64,000 nt of DNA from Euptelea pleiosperma (Eukaryota > Streptophyta > Magnoliopsida > Ranunculales > Eupteleaceae): contig CM068547.1 of the NCBI GenBank assembly GCA_035048495.1, positions 19,475,913-19,539,912 of the forward strand. Direction: 5' to 3'. Below are positions 1 to 11,198 of the stretch, in pieces. The notes beneath the pieces were generated by a model. It made no database searches and was not told the origin of the DNA. It saw nothing but the letters and a program-made list of their open reading frames with translations. The translations under genes and the position numbers were made by a program. How positions within the stretch are numbered: position 1 is the stretch's first letter; every line of letters begins with the position of its first letter.

Positions 1-767
1 TCCACCATTGCAGCCTGCCATCCAATGCATTCATCATCTCCATTAGCGTTAACATCTTGCTACTCCAGCCACCGATCTTCATCTTCTCCATCCACGGTTC
101 GGGTCCCTTTGCAACAGTTGTTCTAAAAACTTGCAAACCAGCAAGTTGCTCCACCATTCTCCAAGCGTCTCCGGTCTCTACACGTGCAACCATCATAACC
201 TTCATCCCCTTGGCCGACCACCCGGGCCGAACCACTCACCGGGCAGATCTTATCTCTCAAAATAAGTTGAAGGTAAAACATTTTTTTTACCATAGTTTCT
301 CTCTCTAGGACTTTCTCCCTTTCTCTCTCTCTCCTCTCTTTCTCTCTCTAGATCCAAATGTTTTAGTTTATTTTAAGTAGAATTAAATTTCAATAAATGT
401 ACTAGATTGCTTAATTATTAATGAAAAGTTTGGTTTTGCGAATTTTTAGTTACTTAATCTTTGTTATTTTTATTCTTTTTGTGTTAGTAGTAGCAGTGTA
501 TCTCTCTCTACAATCATTAAATCAAGTTAAAAAAAATCACTGTCAACCACTATTCTCACCCTTCCATCCCTTTACTTTTAGCAATTTCTAAGAAAAATTC
601 GTCATTTCATGTTCACTGCTTGCACAAACTAACCCCGAGTGTGGATCGACATCAGACACGAATCCCTATACAAATCTGTCAATTTTACAGGATAATCGGA
701 TAAAAATTACAAATCTTGTTGATTCTAGGGTTTCCGTAACCAACGACGCGGAAAAAACCTACTTTCA
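1..767 (+). repeat. Athila-family LTR, right (U5) part, cut by window edge
   Basis: The segment ends with the family's 3' LTR terminus (...CCTACTTTCA, last base 767) and contains the conserved U5 block with GTGTGGATCGACATC near 640-660. Bases 1-310 are the reverse complement of the E2 LTR around 29247-29540, so it belongs to the same LTR subfamily (B) as E2. The next bases, ACAAG, are not a primer-binding site, so this is a solo LTR or a 3' LTR whose left part lies outside the window. Short reading frames in it are simple-sequence artefacts. Confidence 0.8.
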
Positions 768-769
768 AC

Positions 770-2629
770 AAGCGAGACGGTGCCACAAGAGAGAACTTCT
801 ACACCGTGGTGGATAAATACCATGCAAACTGGGTGAAGTTTGCGACGCCGTATATGCAAGAGGTGAAGTATAGGGATTGCCTGGGGCTACTCCAATTCGT
901 ACAAATAACCTTGGAAAAATTCCCTGAAAATAAACCACTACTGATGGCCTTGATAGAAGTGTGGAATCTGGCCACAAGTACATTTAATATGGCGTTTGTT
1001 GAGGTAGGCTTCACCATTGAAGATGCGATGATGTTGGGTTGACTCCCCATTGGTACAGAGCTACCCCACGTGCGGGTAATGCAGCTTAGTGATGATGAGA
1101 AGGCATCGTTCGATATGCTAGTGAGCAGGAACGAACGGTTAATGGATGCGCACAGGTGTAGTGAGAGAAGATCTTGGGCCAACTGGTGGACAAAATCATT
1201 TAAAGGCCGGACTTCTGAAGAAGGGTTCTTGGGGCTGCTCGCCTATCTGATCTTGATCTTCCTATGTCCACAACCACCAGCCCACACGATAGTGGAAGGT
1301 TCTTTCTGCATAGCTGCCATGACCTTTCACGGGAGAAAGATATGTTGGGCGTCGACCGTGATGGCGCAATTGTACCAAGGCATGAGTCAGTATAAGAAGA
1401 CCTTGCAAGACCGTGCAGTGACCTGGGAAGGGAAGAAATTGCCCTCCAAGGAACTCTACCTATTTGGCCCCTTCTGGCTGCTACAGCTATGGTCATACGA
1501 GCATTATGACAAATTGGCCCTGTATGTACTGACTCAGGATCCCAAGAAGATGCTGAGGGCCCTGAAGTACGCCAATGAAGACCCGCCCATGTTCGGTATA
1601 GGAACAATCTACAACATCTTGAACACAGAGAAGCACTTCCGAGCATGGGCGTATGAAGAGCCGTTATACCAAGGGGATCCGCTCTTGCCGATCGATACCG
1701 TGGGGTTGGTCGTACATGAAGCTGACGGCACACTGAGAGAGCAGGTGTTGATATACAGTAGGATTATAAGTCCCTCCTTCATTTTTGCTGTGCTGACCCT
1801 AGAAATGTGTAGAGGGTCATGGGGCAAAGTACGGGTGCCCGAAAAAGAAGCTGTAGCCGTCACCTACCAGCCACACCGAGTAGCACTGCTGCTTGGCTTT
1901 GACTAGGACATCTCATATCCCTTGACCAACATCATGGGCAACGACTGGGTGCTACAGCATTACTTCTTCAACTATATCTGCATTGCCAAGGTGTTGAAGG
2001 TGGTGCCACCAACAAGGGAGGGGAAGATGACATATCGGCATTTGGAGATGTCAAGGCTTTGTTTGGGCAGCTACGGCGAGCAAGAGGTAAAGGAAATCAT
2101 CGACGCCCTGGAGAAGAGATGGAATTACATAGGGCGAGGCACTATTTCTAGGCCAGATCCCTTGTTGAGGGCAAAAGGTGAGGGCTCCACAAGCGAGTCA
2201 ATAAGGGAGAGGTGATCTAAGCGGAGATCGGACTCCTCTCGATGAAGAGAAGAACAAGAAGTAACCCCGGGGTTGGGAGAAACAGAAACAACCTGTAGAA
2301 TTGAGGTACCCTCACCTCCCCGGAGATGGACTAGGCTGCAATGGGGACCAAGCAAGGTCGGGATGGAAGTCCCAAGAGGGCCCAAACAGAGACCTTGGGA
2401 GGTGTTGCACCTCGCTTGTCGCGGCCTGGTAAAATACTTCCTGGGGTGGCCGAGGGAAAGAAAGCAACAAGAACCATCCCAACCAGCCCATTCAAGAAGG
2501 TCAAGAAGGTCGGAGTCAAGAGACCCGAGCGCCAAGCAAAGCCAAAACTCGAATATCTAGGGGATGAATCAGACTCCCCAATAAGAACTGAGCCAATCTT
2601 GCAGCTAGCCACCATAGAACCAACAGTAC
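770..2629 (+). pseudogene. Plant mobile domain (PMD-like) gene remnant, first part
   Basis: One frame is readable from 770 to 2215 with only two in-frame stops before its end (TGA at 1040-1042 and TAG at 1904-1906). The N-terminal part has an ANW...FATPYMQEVKYRDCLG stretch, then VWNLATSTFNMAFVEVGFTI and LPIGTELPHVR, the pattern I associate with the plant mobile domain (aminotransferase-like) family, which is often carried by transposons. The tail (2341-2629, another frame) is basic and rich in K, R and P. The 5' end is cut by the LTR ending at 767 and the 3' end by a Tat retrotransposon. Across that insertion the tail frame continues at 13507 and stops at 13541. No function can be claimed; the family name is recalled, not searched. 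Confidence 0.6.
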
Positions 2630-3562
2630 TGTAGGGAATAAATCCACACACCCTCAAAACACGCGCTTTTTCCACGGGCTTGATATCCTTTCAGTGCTGT
2701 TGGATCCAAGGTCCCGAGACAGATCCGAGGTCAGACTCCAAGGTATCCGAGGTCAAGTTCTGAGGTATCTGAGGTATCTGAGATCAGATTTTGAGGTGTC
2801 CGAAGTCAGATTCCGATGTATCCGAGGTGTCCAAGATTAGATTCCGAGGAGTCCGAAGTGAGGTTTCGAGGCCGCTAGATGATCCTGCAAATAACTCAAT
2901 GTGGTGGAATTCCACCAAATGAGCCTCCGATGCTTAAGTCAGTCTTCTGAGTAAAATTTATGATCAAGCTTTAATCTCCAAAAATCCTCCTCTACAACTG
3001 TAGCAAATGCTGCTATTTATAGTATTCAAAGCTAGATATTTATGTAGATATTTTATATGAACCAGTAAGAATTCACCATGTGTCTTTCAATAATAACTCT
3101 CCAAGTCTAAAGGTAATTCCGAGGTTGCCGAGGTTACCGAATATCATATCTGAGACTTTCAAGGATCCCGAATAAGGTGCCTAAGATCCATGGCAAAAAT
3201 CAATAAGTATCACCCGAGGATCCGAGGTTACATTTCATAGGACCCGAGGTGTCCGAGATACCCAAGGTACCCAAGGTCATATTGCAACAGGATCCGAGGT
3301 ACCCGAGGTATCCGAGGTTATATTGCAATAGGATCCGAGGTACCCGAGGTATCCAAGGTCATATTGCAATGGGTCCGAGGTACCCGAGGTCAATTTGACA
3401 TTGGATCCGACGTGTCCGAGGTACCAGAGCAATCCGAGGTACCCGAGGTCTCCAGTCAAGTTTTTCCGAATCCAAATTTACGGCAAACCACGTGTCAGTC
3501 GAAGCATGTGACACGTGGCACAATCGCATACGTCCACGTGTCAACAGATTTTATCCCCCACA
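2630..3562 (-). repeat. 3' LTR of the Tat element
   Basis: Matches 12600-13501 over its whole length. It contains a dense field of degenerate CCGAGGT motifs (about 2700-3450) spaced near 8-11 bp, longer here than in the other LTR by about 30 bp. Three CACGTG cores lie near its right end (3489, 3512, 3535). On the minus strand the purine-rich stretch CTCCAAGAGGGGCGAT (3563-3578) sits next to it and serves as the likely polypurine tract. Confidence 0.9.
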
Positions 3563-3760
3563 ATCGCCCCTCTTGGAGATGACACGTGTCCCCCGCACAT
3601 CTGTATAACACGTGTCAACACCAAGAATGTGACGCATGGGGTATGACTGCGTCTCTTCGGCTCCTCTGCGCAGCATTTAATGCTCGTCACGTGTCGATCG
3701 TCCATTGGTCTGTACCCATTTCTTGTTAGTGTAAGCATTACCCCTGCAGGTATAAATATG
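3481..3760 (+). promoter_or_regulatory. Promoter of the antisense gene with six G-box/ABRE cores and a TATA box
   Basis: CACGTG occurs at 3489, 3512, 3535, 3583, 3609 and 3688, mostly as ACACGTGTC or ACGTGGC, which are G-box/ABRE-type cores in plants. TATAAATA lies at 3751-3758, followed by a pyrimidine-rich leader and the first methionine of the antisense frame at 4012. The promoter starts inside the Tat 3' LTR and runs on the opposite strand to gag-pol. An ABA or stress response is an inference from the motifs only. Confidence 0.6.
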
Positions 3761-4589
3761 TTGCTCTCGTCTCATATTTTATCTTTTGGATTTCACAGTT
3801 TCTGTAATCTCTCTTTCTCGGAAACCTCGGCACTCTCGGATCTCTCGGCTCCCTTTTCTTCACATACCTCGACACCTTCGGCTACTCTTCTCGGTCCTCT
3901 CGGCTTCAATCCTCGGCCTTCTCGGCTCTGTTGTTTAATACTTCTCGGAGCTCTCGGCTCTCGTAGGTAAGCTTCGTTTTTAGTAAATTCGATGTCATCG
4001 GTCTCCTAAAAATGCCAAAAGAATCATTAAAATCCGTTTTAAAACACGCTGATCCCCAAACTTGGCCTCGTCCAGATCTAGATGAGATCCGAGCTAAATA
4101 CCATATACCCGAGTCAATTGAACTTGAGCATGTGCCCAACTCCCTTCTTTATTCCCATCATTCGCTGCCGAATCCGAATGTAACATGTTTAACAGTCAGA
4201 CAACTTCTCTCGGGTATTCCCCTTCCGCTTACTCCCTTCGCCCGAGAGCTACTAAATTTCTATAAAGTTGCTCCGGGTCAGGTAAATGCCAATTTTTGGC
4301 ATATGGTACATTCGTTTGAACGTATCAGGGACATATGGGGCCGAGGCCCTTCACTTTAGGATGTTCGCCGACAACATTTCCTTAAAAAGGTTCTCAAGGA
4401 GCGGGGGGAGAATTCAGATATAACTTTCTACTTCTTGGCAACCCGGACCAGAAAGACTCCCAATCCTAGAGAGGATCCAGGATTGTGATAAATCGTGGCA
4501 ATTCTACCCTGTGTTCCTATCAGGGGATTGGGAGAGAGGATCCGAGGATGACGCCCTAGGTCTCCTGTATAAAAGTTTTAATTTTGAAG

Positions 4590-4666
4590 GTACCCGGGTT
4601 GTAATTTTCAAAAATATATTTTTTTTTGTTTCAACAAGTCTCTAATTTCTTCATACTGTTTTGCAG
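4590..4666 (+). other. Predicted intron 1 of the antisense gene
   Basis: It begins GTACCC after GAAG and ends TTTTGCAG after a T-rich tract. Splicing is phase 1 and joins the frame encoding LYKSFNFE to VNTDSSFAF without a shift. Donor and acceptor were read by eye. Confidence 0.6.
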
Positions 4667-5685
4667 ATGTGAATACAGATAGTTCTTTTGCTTTTTCCGA
4701 GGATACGCTTCCTCTCTGCTTCTACTTGCGCCGACTTCCTTCTCTTGTCTACCAACGTATAGTTGGTCTCAACGCTCTTGGATATTCTCGGACTTGTGTC
4801 GATCCGACGTCCGAGGAGTTGAGCCAGACCATACCCGAGGAAGAGTTTCTTCGAAAACTTCCTCTCGGATTCTCTACTGATCCAGCCGAATCTCGTCAAT
4901 CGAAGAGAAAAGCTAAGAGGTTAAAACCTCAGGTCTCATCTTCGGATACCCCTGTTGGTGCCGACTCTGAAGCCACGGAGTCCGAGGTAGTTGACGTTGA
5001 TCTAATTTCTTATTATATTCCTATCTCGTCTGATTCGAGTTCGGTTACTCTTTCTTCTGAGTCTAGCTCTTCAGTTTCATCTTTTGACCCTCTTCTTGAA
5101 ATCACACAGTCTCTCGGGAGATCTTATCGAACCGGATCTCGAGACATGGGACGACTTCGGGCGGATGTTGGAGCCGACTCCCCCATTCGTCAGAAAAGGA
5201 AGAGTTCTGGACAGGGTTTGCCCCGGGTTGCTAAGAAGCCAGCTACGAAGAGTAGGGAAGCTGGTCAATCCAGCCAAAGCGCCTCGGCTACCGGCAATGA
5301 TAAGGCACCTCTAAACTCTGCACCTCCCATTATTATTCTTCCGGGTGCAGATGTTCCTGAGTCGGCGTCTCTGGCCCATGAATCTAAAAAATTCCAAGGC
5401 CAGCCTTCCGGATCCCAGCATGAGCCTGGGAAAGTTGCTCAGAAGGAAGGGCGTCATGAACAGGTCCATCAACATAAAGGTCCTGTTCCCAAATCTTCGG
5501 ATGTCTTCCGGCCCCGACCAGTATTAAAGTCGGGTAAATCTGTTGTTCTCGGCGATAGCGCCGTAAAGAATGCCTCGGTGGCTTCTGCAATTGTGGAGCA
5601 GATCCGACTCCCGGCTGACATCGAACATTATAATCGGCAGAATGAGGAATCTCTTCTCGGTTCATACTATACGTCAACTTTCTCT

Positions 5686-5767
5686 GTAAGTTCCAAATTA
5701 TTTGTAGATATTCACATTTGTTTCGCCAATCCTCTGTATAACATGCTAATAATTTGGTTGGTTGCAG
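5686..5767 (+). other. Predicted intron 2 of the antisense gene
   Basis: The donor is GTAAGT and the acceptor TTGCAG, with a branch-like CTAAT at 5745-5749. Removal is phase 0 and joins TSTFS to SINSVHSLVAK in frame, leading directly into the coiled-coil exon. The unspliced frame would end at 5799. Confidence 0.7.
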
Positions 5768-6490
5768 AGCATAAACTCGGTGCACTCGCTGGTGGCTAAG
5801 CTAAATAACAAGCTTAAAGCGTCCGAGAATGATTTGCATGCCACCCAAGCTCAGAATCGGACCCTGCAAAGTCAGGTTTCCAAAGCCAAGGATGAGGCAG
5901 GAAAAGCTCAAACTGCTGCCAAGATATCCGAGAGTGAAGCTACCCGTCTTCGTCAGGCTTTGGCAGAATCCGAGTCGGCACGTCGGATGTTGGAGAAGAT
6001 GATGGCCGAGAAGGAGGCCAAGTTTGAAGCTGAAAAAGAGGCTCTGAATGCTGCTCTCGCGGCTAAATACCAGAATGAAGTCCAAGATCTACTTGCCCCT
6101 GTTCATAAAAGGGTTGATCGCCTACGTGCTGAGCGAGATCGTCTACAAGAAATAGTAGACAAGTATGATCTTCCCGACGAGGATGAAGCGGAGGCCGAGA
6201 AAAACCCTGAGGAGGGAGAATTACCTGACTCCGAGAAGAAATGATCTATTTTGATTTTTGCACTTTGTAATTAAGATAGTTTGGGGAGGTAAGTTTCTAC
6301 CTTTTCCCCTTGGAATTTTCTTTTTTCTTTTTAACTTTAAATATAATCATGTTACAATGCTTCATTTGCCATTTATTTTTTGCATAGTAAAATTGAATCC
6401 GACTTGCTATTTAGTAATTACAACGCTCATATTTGTAACTTCACTTCAAATGCGACTTTGATCAAGAATCAATCCGAATCCGACTTTATT

Positions 6491-7003
6491 TCTAAAGACC
6501 GGAACTTCAATCCTAATCCGACTCCATTTCTGAAGTGGACCGGGAACTTCAATCCGGATCCGACTCCATTTCTGAAGTGGACCGGGAACTTCAATCCGGA
6601 TTCGACTCTATTTCTGAAGTGGACCGGGAACTTAAATCTGAATCCGACTCCATTTCTGAAGTGGGTCAATACTTCAATCCTAATCCGACTCCATTTCTGA
6701 AGTGGACCGGGAACTTCAATCCGGATCCGACTCCATTTCTGAAGTGGACCGGGAACTTCAATCTGAATCCGACTCCATTTCTGAAGTGGATCAGTACTTC
6801 AATCCGGATCCGACTCCATTTCTGAAGTGGACCGGGAACTTCAATCCGGATCCGACTCCATTTTTGAAGTGGACCGGAACTTCAATCTGAATCCGACTCC
6901 ATTTCTGAAGATCAGTACTTCAATCCGGATCCGACTCCATTTCTGAAGTGGACCGGGAACTTCAATCCGGATCCAACTCCATTTCTGAAGTGGATCGGGA
7001 ACT
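6491..7003. repeat. 42-bp tandem repeat, about 12 units
   Basis: The anchor ACTCCATTTCTGAAG recurs at 6521, 6563, 6605, 6647, 6688 and onward to 6975, a 42-bp period with small slips. Because 42 is a multiple of three, open frames appear on both strands, but they are repeat translations and not genes. It lies between the end of pol and the antisense gene. Tat-lineage elements are known to carry such arrays near the 3' end, and these can seed satellites. Confidence 0.92.
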
Positions 7004-7079
7004 TCGAAATGACAAATTTCAAGAGTGTCACATCTTTACTGATAAAAGATCTCTTTACAATCTGGTCATAACTAAAATC

Positions 7080-8534
7080 TCATTGATAAAATTTCTTCAA
7101 ATTCATTACATTCCAGGGTTTTTCTATGTACTTTCCCTTCATAGTTTCCAGGTGATAGCTTCCGGCTTGACCAACCTTTTGAATCAAATACGGTCCTTCC
7201 CAATTGGTTGCTAGTTTTCCCGCATTTACTTCTCTTGTATTCTGGAATACTTTTCTCAGTACTAGGTCTCCTTCTTGGAAATTCCTTTCTTTGACTTTCT
7301 TTTGATACCATTTTCTTAGTTTTCGATGATAATCTTCTATTCGGACTCGAGCTTGCTCTCTTCGTTCTTCTGCCATATCAACATCGAAAACCTGAGTTTC
7401 GAATCCAGAACCTTCTTCCACAACTTTGTGACGAGTTGTCGCTACTACCATTTCTGCTGGTATAACTGCCTCCATCCCAAATGCTAGGGCAAATGGCGAA
7501 TCTCCAGTTGATCTTCTGGGCGTAGTCCAATAAGCCCATAAAACACCATCTAGTAATTCTGCCCATTTCCCTTTGGCTTTTTTGAGTCTTTTCTTCAAGT
7601 TTTCTAAAATCACCTTGTTGGTTGCTTCAGCCTGTCCATTACCTTGGGGGTACATGGGAGCGGAGAACAATTATTTTATCCCGAATTTTTCGCAAAAATA
7701 GGCGATTTTACTGCCTCGAAACTGTGCCCCATTATCTGAGATAAAAGCATAAGGGAGGCCAAACCTGGTGACAATCTTCTCCCACAAAAATTTTTCCACT
7801 TCTTCTTCTCGAACTTGTTGTAAAGCTACTGCCTCTACCCATTTTGTGAAATAATCGGTAGCAACTAACATGTATTGTTTTTTTCCTGGGGCCATAGGGA
7901 GAGGTCCAACTACGTCAAGGCCCCATAGTGCAAATGGCCATGGGCTAGCTACTGAGTGTAATTCTCCAGCAGGAGCATGGATTGTTCGTGCATGTTTCTG
8001 GCATTTTTCGCACTTCTTTGCATATTTCTTTGCATCCTCTTGCATGTAAGGCCAATAGTATCCTTGAGTCCAAGCTTTATGGGCTAAAGATCTTCCTCCT
8101 GAATGATTTCCACATTCTCCTTCATGAATTTCGGCCATGATCTGTTGAGCTTCTGAAAGGGTAACACATTTCAACCATGGTCCCCCTGCTGATTTTCGGT
8201 ATAGCTCACCCCCAAGTAAACTATATTGCCTAGCCCTTTCTTCAATTCGTCTTGCCACTTTCTTGTCTGGATCTCGGATTCCATCTCTTATAAATCTTAT
8301 AATTGGTGTCATCCAGGTATTATCTTCTTCTGTCTGAGAACATTCCTCCACGAATGATATGCTCGGGATGGCTAAAAACTCTATTGAGATAGATCTTCTC
8401 TCGGTTTCTCCTAGCATCGTTGCTACATAGGCCAAGGCGTCTGCATGACGATTCTCTCCCCTGTTTATGTGAAACAATTTTGCATTTTTGAATTTTCTCA
8501 TTGCCAGTAAAGCTACCTCCATGTATTTTGCCAT
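7080..8534 (-). pseudogene. Integrase of the Tat polyprotein
   Basis: The N-terminal zinc-binding HHCC appears as HEGECGNH...CEKC. The catalytic DDE residues are in WGLDVVGPLP and FISDNGAQF, with the glutamate in GQAEATNK. An in-frame TAA at 7671 lies between the second aspartate and the glutamate, so no complete catalytic core can be translated. The C-terminal part (VKERNFQEGDLVLRKV, then GPYLIQKV) is a typical integrase tail, with no clear chromodomain, as expected for Tat. It would insert the element DNA with a 5-bp staggered cut, matching the AGTAC duplication. Confidence 0.88.
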
Positions 8535-10397
8535 CTGTTCATTTTTTGCCGAAAATTCTCCGTTTACCTAATTTACAACTAACTGTGAGTCGCTGAAGAC
8601 TTTTAGTTCTTGTATCTCTAGATTCTCTGCCATTCTCAATCCTGCCAGAAGTGCTTCATATTCTGCTTCATTGTTCGAGGCCAGAAAACCAAGTCTTATT
8701 GCTAGTTCCAGTCTTGTGTTATCGGGTGTAACCAAAATGGCACCTATTCCTGCTCCTGTACTGCTGGCTGACCCATCGACGAAGAGCCTCCATCCGCTCT
8801 TTTTATCCCATATATCTAAAGGTCCTTCTGATTCTTCTTCAGTTATAATGGGTTCTGGTTCTTCTTCCCAAAATGGATCTTCTATCGAAAAATTTGCCAG
8901 AAAATCGGCGACAGTCTGTCCCTTCTCGACTGTTCTAGGTCTGTAAGTGATATCGTATTGACCCAAAGCTACTGCCCATTTTTCCATGCGACCAGACTTT
9001 TCAAACTTTGTCAGGATGTTCTTGAGAGGGAGGTTTGTGATAACAATTATTGGGTGGGCTTGGAAATAAGGTCTTAACCTCTGAGCCGAAAACATTAGAG
9101 CCAATCCTGCTTTTTCAATCCTGCTGTAGCGAGTTTTGGCATCCAATAGTGTTTTACTGAGAAAGTAAACCGGCCTCTCTGCCCCGTCTCTGTCTTGGAT
9201 TAGTACTGAACTTACTGCAAATTCCGAGACTGAGAGATATAGTAACAAAGGTTCTTCTGCTTCTGGTTTTGATAAGATGGGAGGCTGTCCGAGATACTCT
9301 TTCAAATTCTGAAAAGCTTGCTCACATTCATCTTTCCATTCGAATTTGGCGTGCTTTTTCAGTAACTGGAATAAAGGTTGACATCGATCCGAGGACTTAG
9401 AGATGAATCGATTCAAGGCTGCAATCATTCCAGTTAACTTCTAAACTTGTTTCTTGCTGCATGGAGATGGCATTTCTTGCAAAGCTCAGATTTGATCGGG
9501 ATTGGCCTCTATACCTCTCCTGGTGACAAGGTGTCCAAGGAACTTGCCCGATGATACTCCAAACGTGCACTTCTCGGGATTTAGCTTCATTTTATACTTT
9601 CTCAATACTTGAAAGGTTGATTCTAAATTCCTTAAGTGATCTTCTCGAATCTTACTTTTTACTAGCATGTCATCGATATAGACCTCCATTGTTTTTCCGA
9701 GTTTATCCCTGAACATATTCTCTACCAGGCGTTGGTATGTAGCACCCGCATTTTTTAGGCCAAAGGGCATCCATTTGAAGCAGAATGTGCCTCGGTCTGT
9801 ATAAAATGCAGTTTTTTCTTTATCCGATTCATGCATCAAAATCTGATTGTACCCTGAATAACCATCCATAAATAACAGAAGTTTAAATCCAGCTATCTTG
9901 TCAATTAGTTCATCTATCCGGGGCATGATGTAACTGTCTTTAGGGCAGACTTTGTTCAAATCGGTGAAGTCAATGCAGACTCGAACCTTCCCATTCTTCT
10001 TTGGGACTGCTACTATGTTAGCGATCCATTCTGGGCATTTTATTTCTTCAATAATTCTGGCTTCTAAAAGTCGGTTGACCTCTTCGGAAACTGCCTGGGC
10101 CACCTTTGGGGAGATGCGCCTTAATCTCTGCTTTACTGATCCCGCCCCATGCTTTATGTTCAGTTGGTGACTCACAATGCTTGGATCAATCCCTGGCATA
10201 TCCTTCATTGACCAGGCAAATACGTCACTATTTTCTTTCAAGAATTTCACTATTAATCGTCTTTCGTCTTGACTCAAGCCAGCGCCAACATACGTGATTT
10301 TCTTTTCTCCTTCCTGCCCGAGCTCTATTGGCTCTATTTCCTCAATAGTTCTTGTTCTTTTCTCACTCTCACCCTGGAGCGAAATCGCCTGTAATTG
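8535..10397 (-). pseudogene. Reverse transcriptase, RNase H and archaeal-type RNase H of the Tat polyprotein
   Basis: The reverse transcriptase shows [45 protein letters not shown] and the catalytic YIDD at about 9669-9680. The Ty3-type RNase H follows (YFLSKTLLDAKTRYSRIEK; the usual TDH is TNL, a changed catalytic site). A second RNase H follows (WRLFVDGSASSTGAGIGAIL, NNEAEYEALLAGL, VFSDSQLVVN), the diagnostic extra domain of Tat. In-frame stops at 9486, 9441 and 8568 break it. Loss of the TDH aspartate fits the older RNase H being dispensable once the second is present, as described for this lineage. Confidence 0.9.
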
Positions 10398-10985
10398 CTA
10401 TTTGTCAGACGTCCCAATTTCCTCAGAGTTTTCTTTAGGGTTTGACAATCCCTTCGTCATGGCTGTTTGGCATTTCTGAGCTGCACTCTGATCTCCGCGT
10501 ATTTCAAACAGTCCCTGAGAAGTAGAGAATCTGATTGTCTGATAGTAAGTAGATGGTACCGCTTTCATGCTATGCGTCCATCGTCTGCCCAAGATGATGT
10601 TATACGAAGATCTGGCATCTACTACCAAGAATCTTGTCATTACTGTGATTGGTCCTGCTGTCACAGGTAAGACAATTTCTCCCAAAGGTTCTGAGGCAGC
10701 TCCATTGAATCCATATATCACTACTCTTGAAGGTTCTAGAGCGGCGAAGCTAATGCCCATATTATCAAATGCGGATTTGAACAAAATCTCCATTGAACTT
10801 CCGCAATCGATGAGGATTCTTTTAACCGAGAAATTTCCAACTGCTAAGGAAATTATCGAGGCATCATTGTGCGGTGCTGAAACCTTCTCCAGGTCTTTAT
10901 CAGAAAACCAAACTGCCCTGCTGTGGTCGACCCCCTTTATCAATGAACCCTCAACTGGTCTAGGTTCGGTTGAGACTTCCATTAC
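10398..10985 (-). pseudogene. Aspartic protease region of the Tat polyprotein
   Basis: The retropepsin-like core has ILIDCGSSMEILF, where the catalytic D-S/T-G is D-C-G (Tat elements often vary here), followed by YGFNGAASEPLGEI and the C-terminal SSYNIILGRRW motif. It would process the polyprotein. It is bounded by in-frame stops at 10986 and 10398. Whether DCG is a functional variant or decay cannot be decided from one copy. Confidence 0.8.
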
Positions 10986-11198
10986 TTATTGCATGCTCAT
11001 GGTTCGCCGGACTTTATCCCGATGAGCACTGTTGGTTTCTGATGGTCCACCATATATCACGTGGATGATAGTTTTTGATGGCCCTTCTTCATCTGATGGA
11101 GCTTTCTTTGGTTGTTCTTTGGCAACCTCTTCTCTGACCCCTGTTTGGACCACGAATTGCGGTATTTTCCCTTTATCAACTAGATCTTGGATAAATCC

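Larger units (their letters stand above)
4012..6244 (+). pseudogene. Antisense gene of the Tat element (putative gypsy-type transposon domain plus coiled coil), three exons
   Basis: It lies between pol and the 3' LTR, on the strand opposite to gag-pol, where Tat-lineage elements carry an extra ORF. Exon 1 (4012-4589) contains SGIPLPLTPFARELLNFY and a following GQVNANFW, typical of the 'putative gypsy type transposon' N-terminal domain. It has one in-frame TAG (4357-4359) and a frameshift near 4480. Exon 2 (4667-5685) is Ser/Lys/Pro-rich, and exon 3 (5768-6244) is a long Glu/Lys/Ala coiled coil ending in an acidic tail. Two introns join the frames correctly. The role is unknown even in intact relatives. 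Exons 2 and 3 remain open, so most damage is in exon 1. Confidence 0.75.

Noticed and set aside
1200..1733. 177-codon minus-strand frame under the PMD-like region
   Set aside because: Shadow of the plus-strand frame with Arg/Ser-rich composition and no domain.
6491..7003. CRISPR-like array
   Set aside because: No unique spacers, units are contiguous, and the context is a plant retrotransposon.
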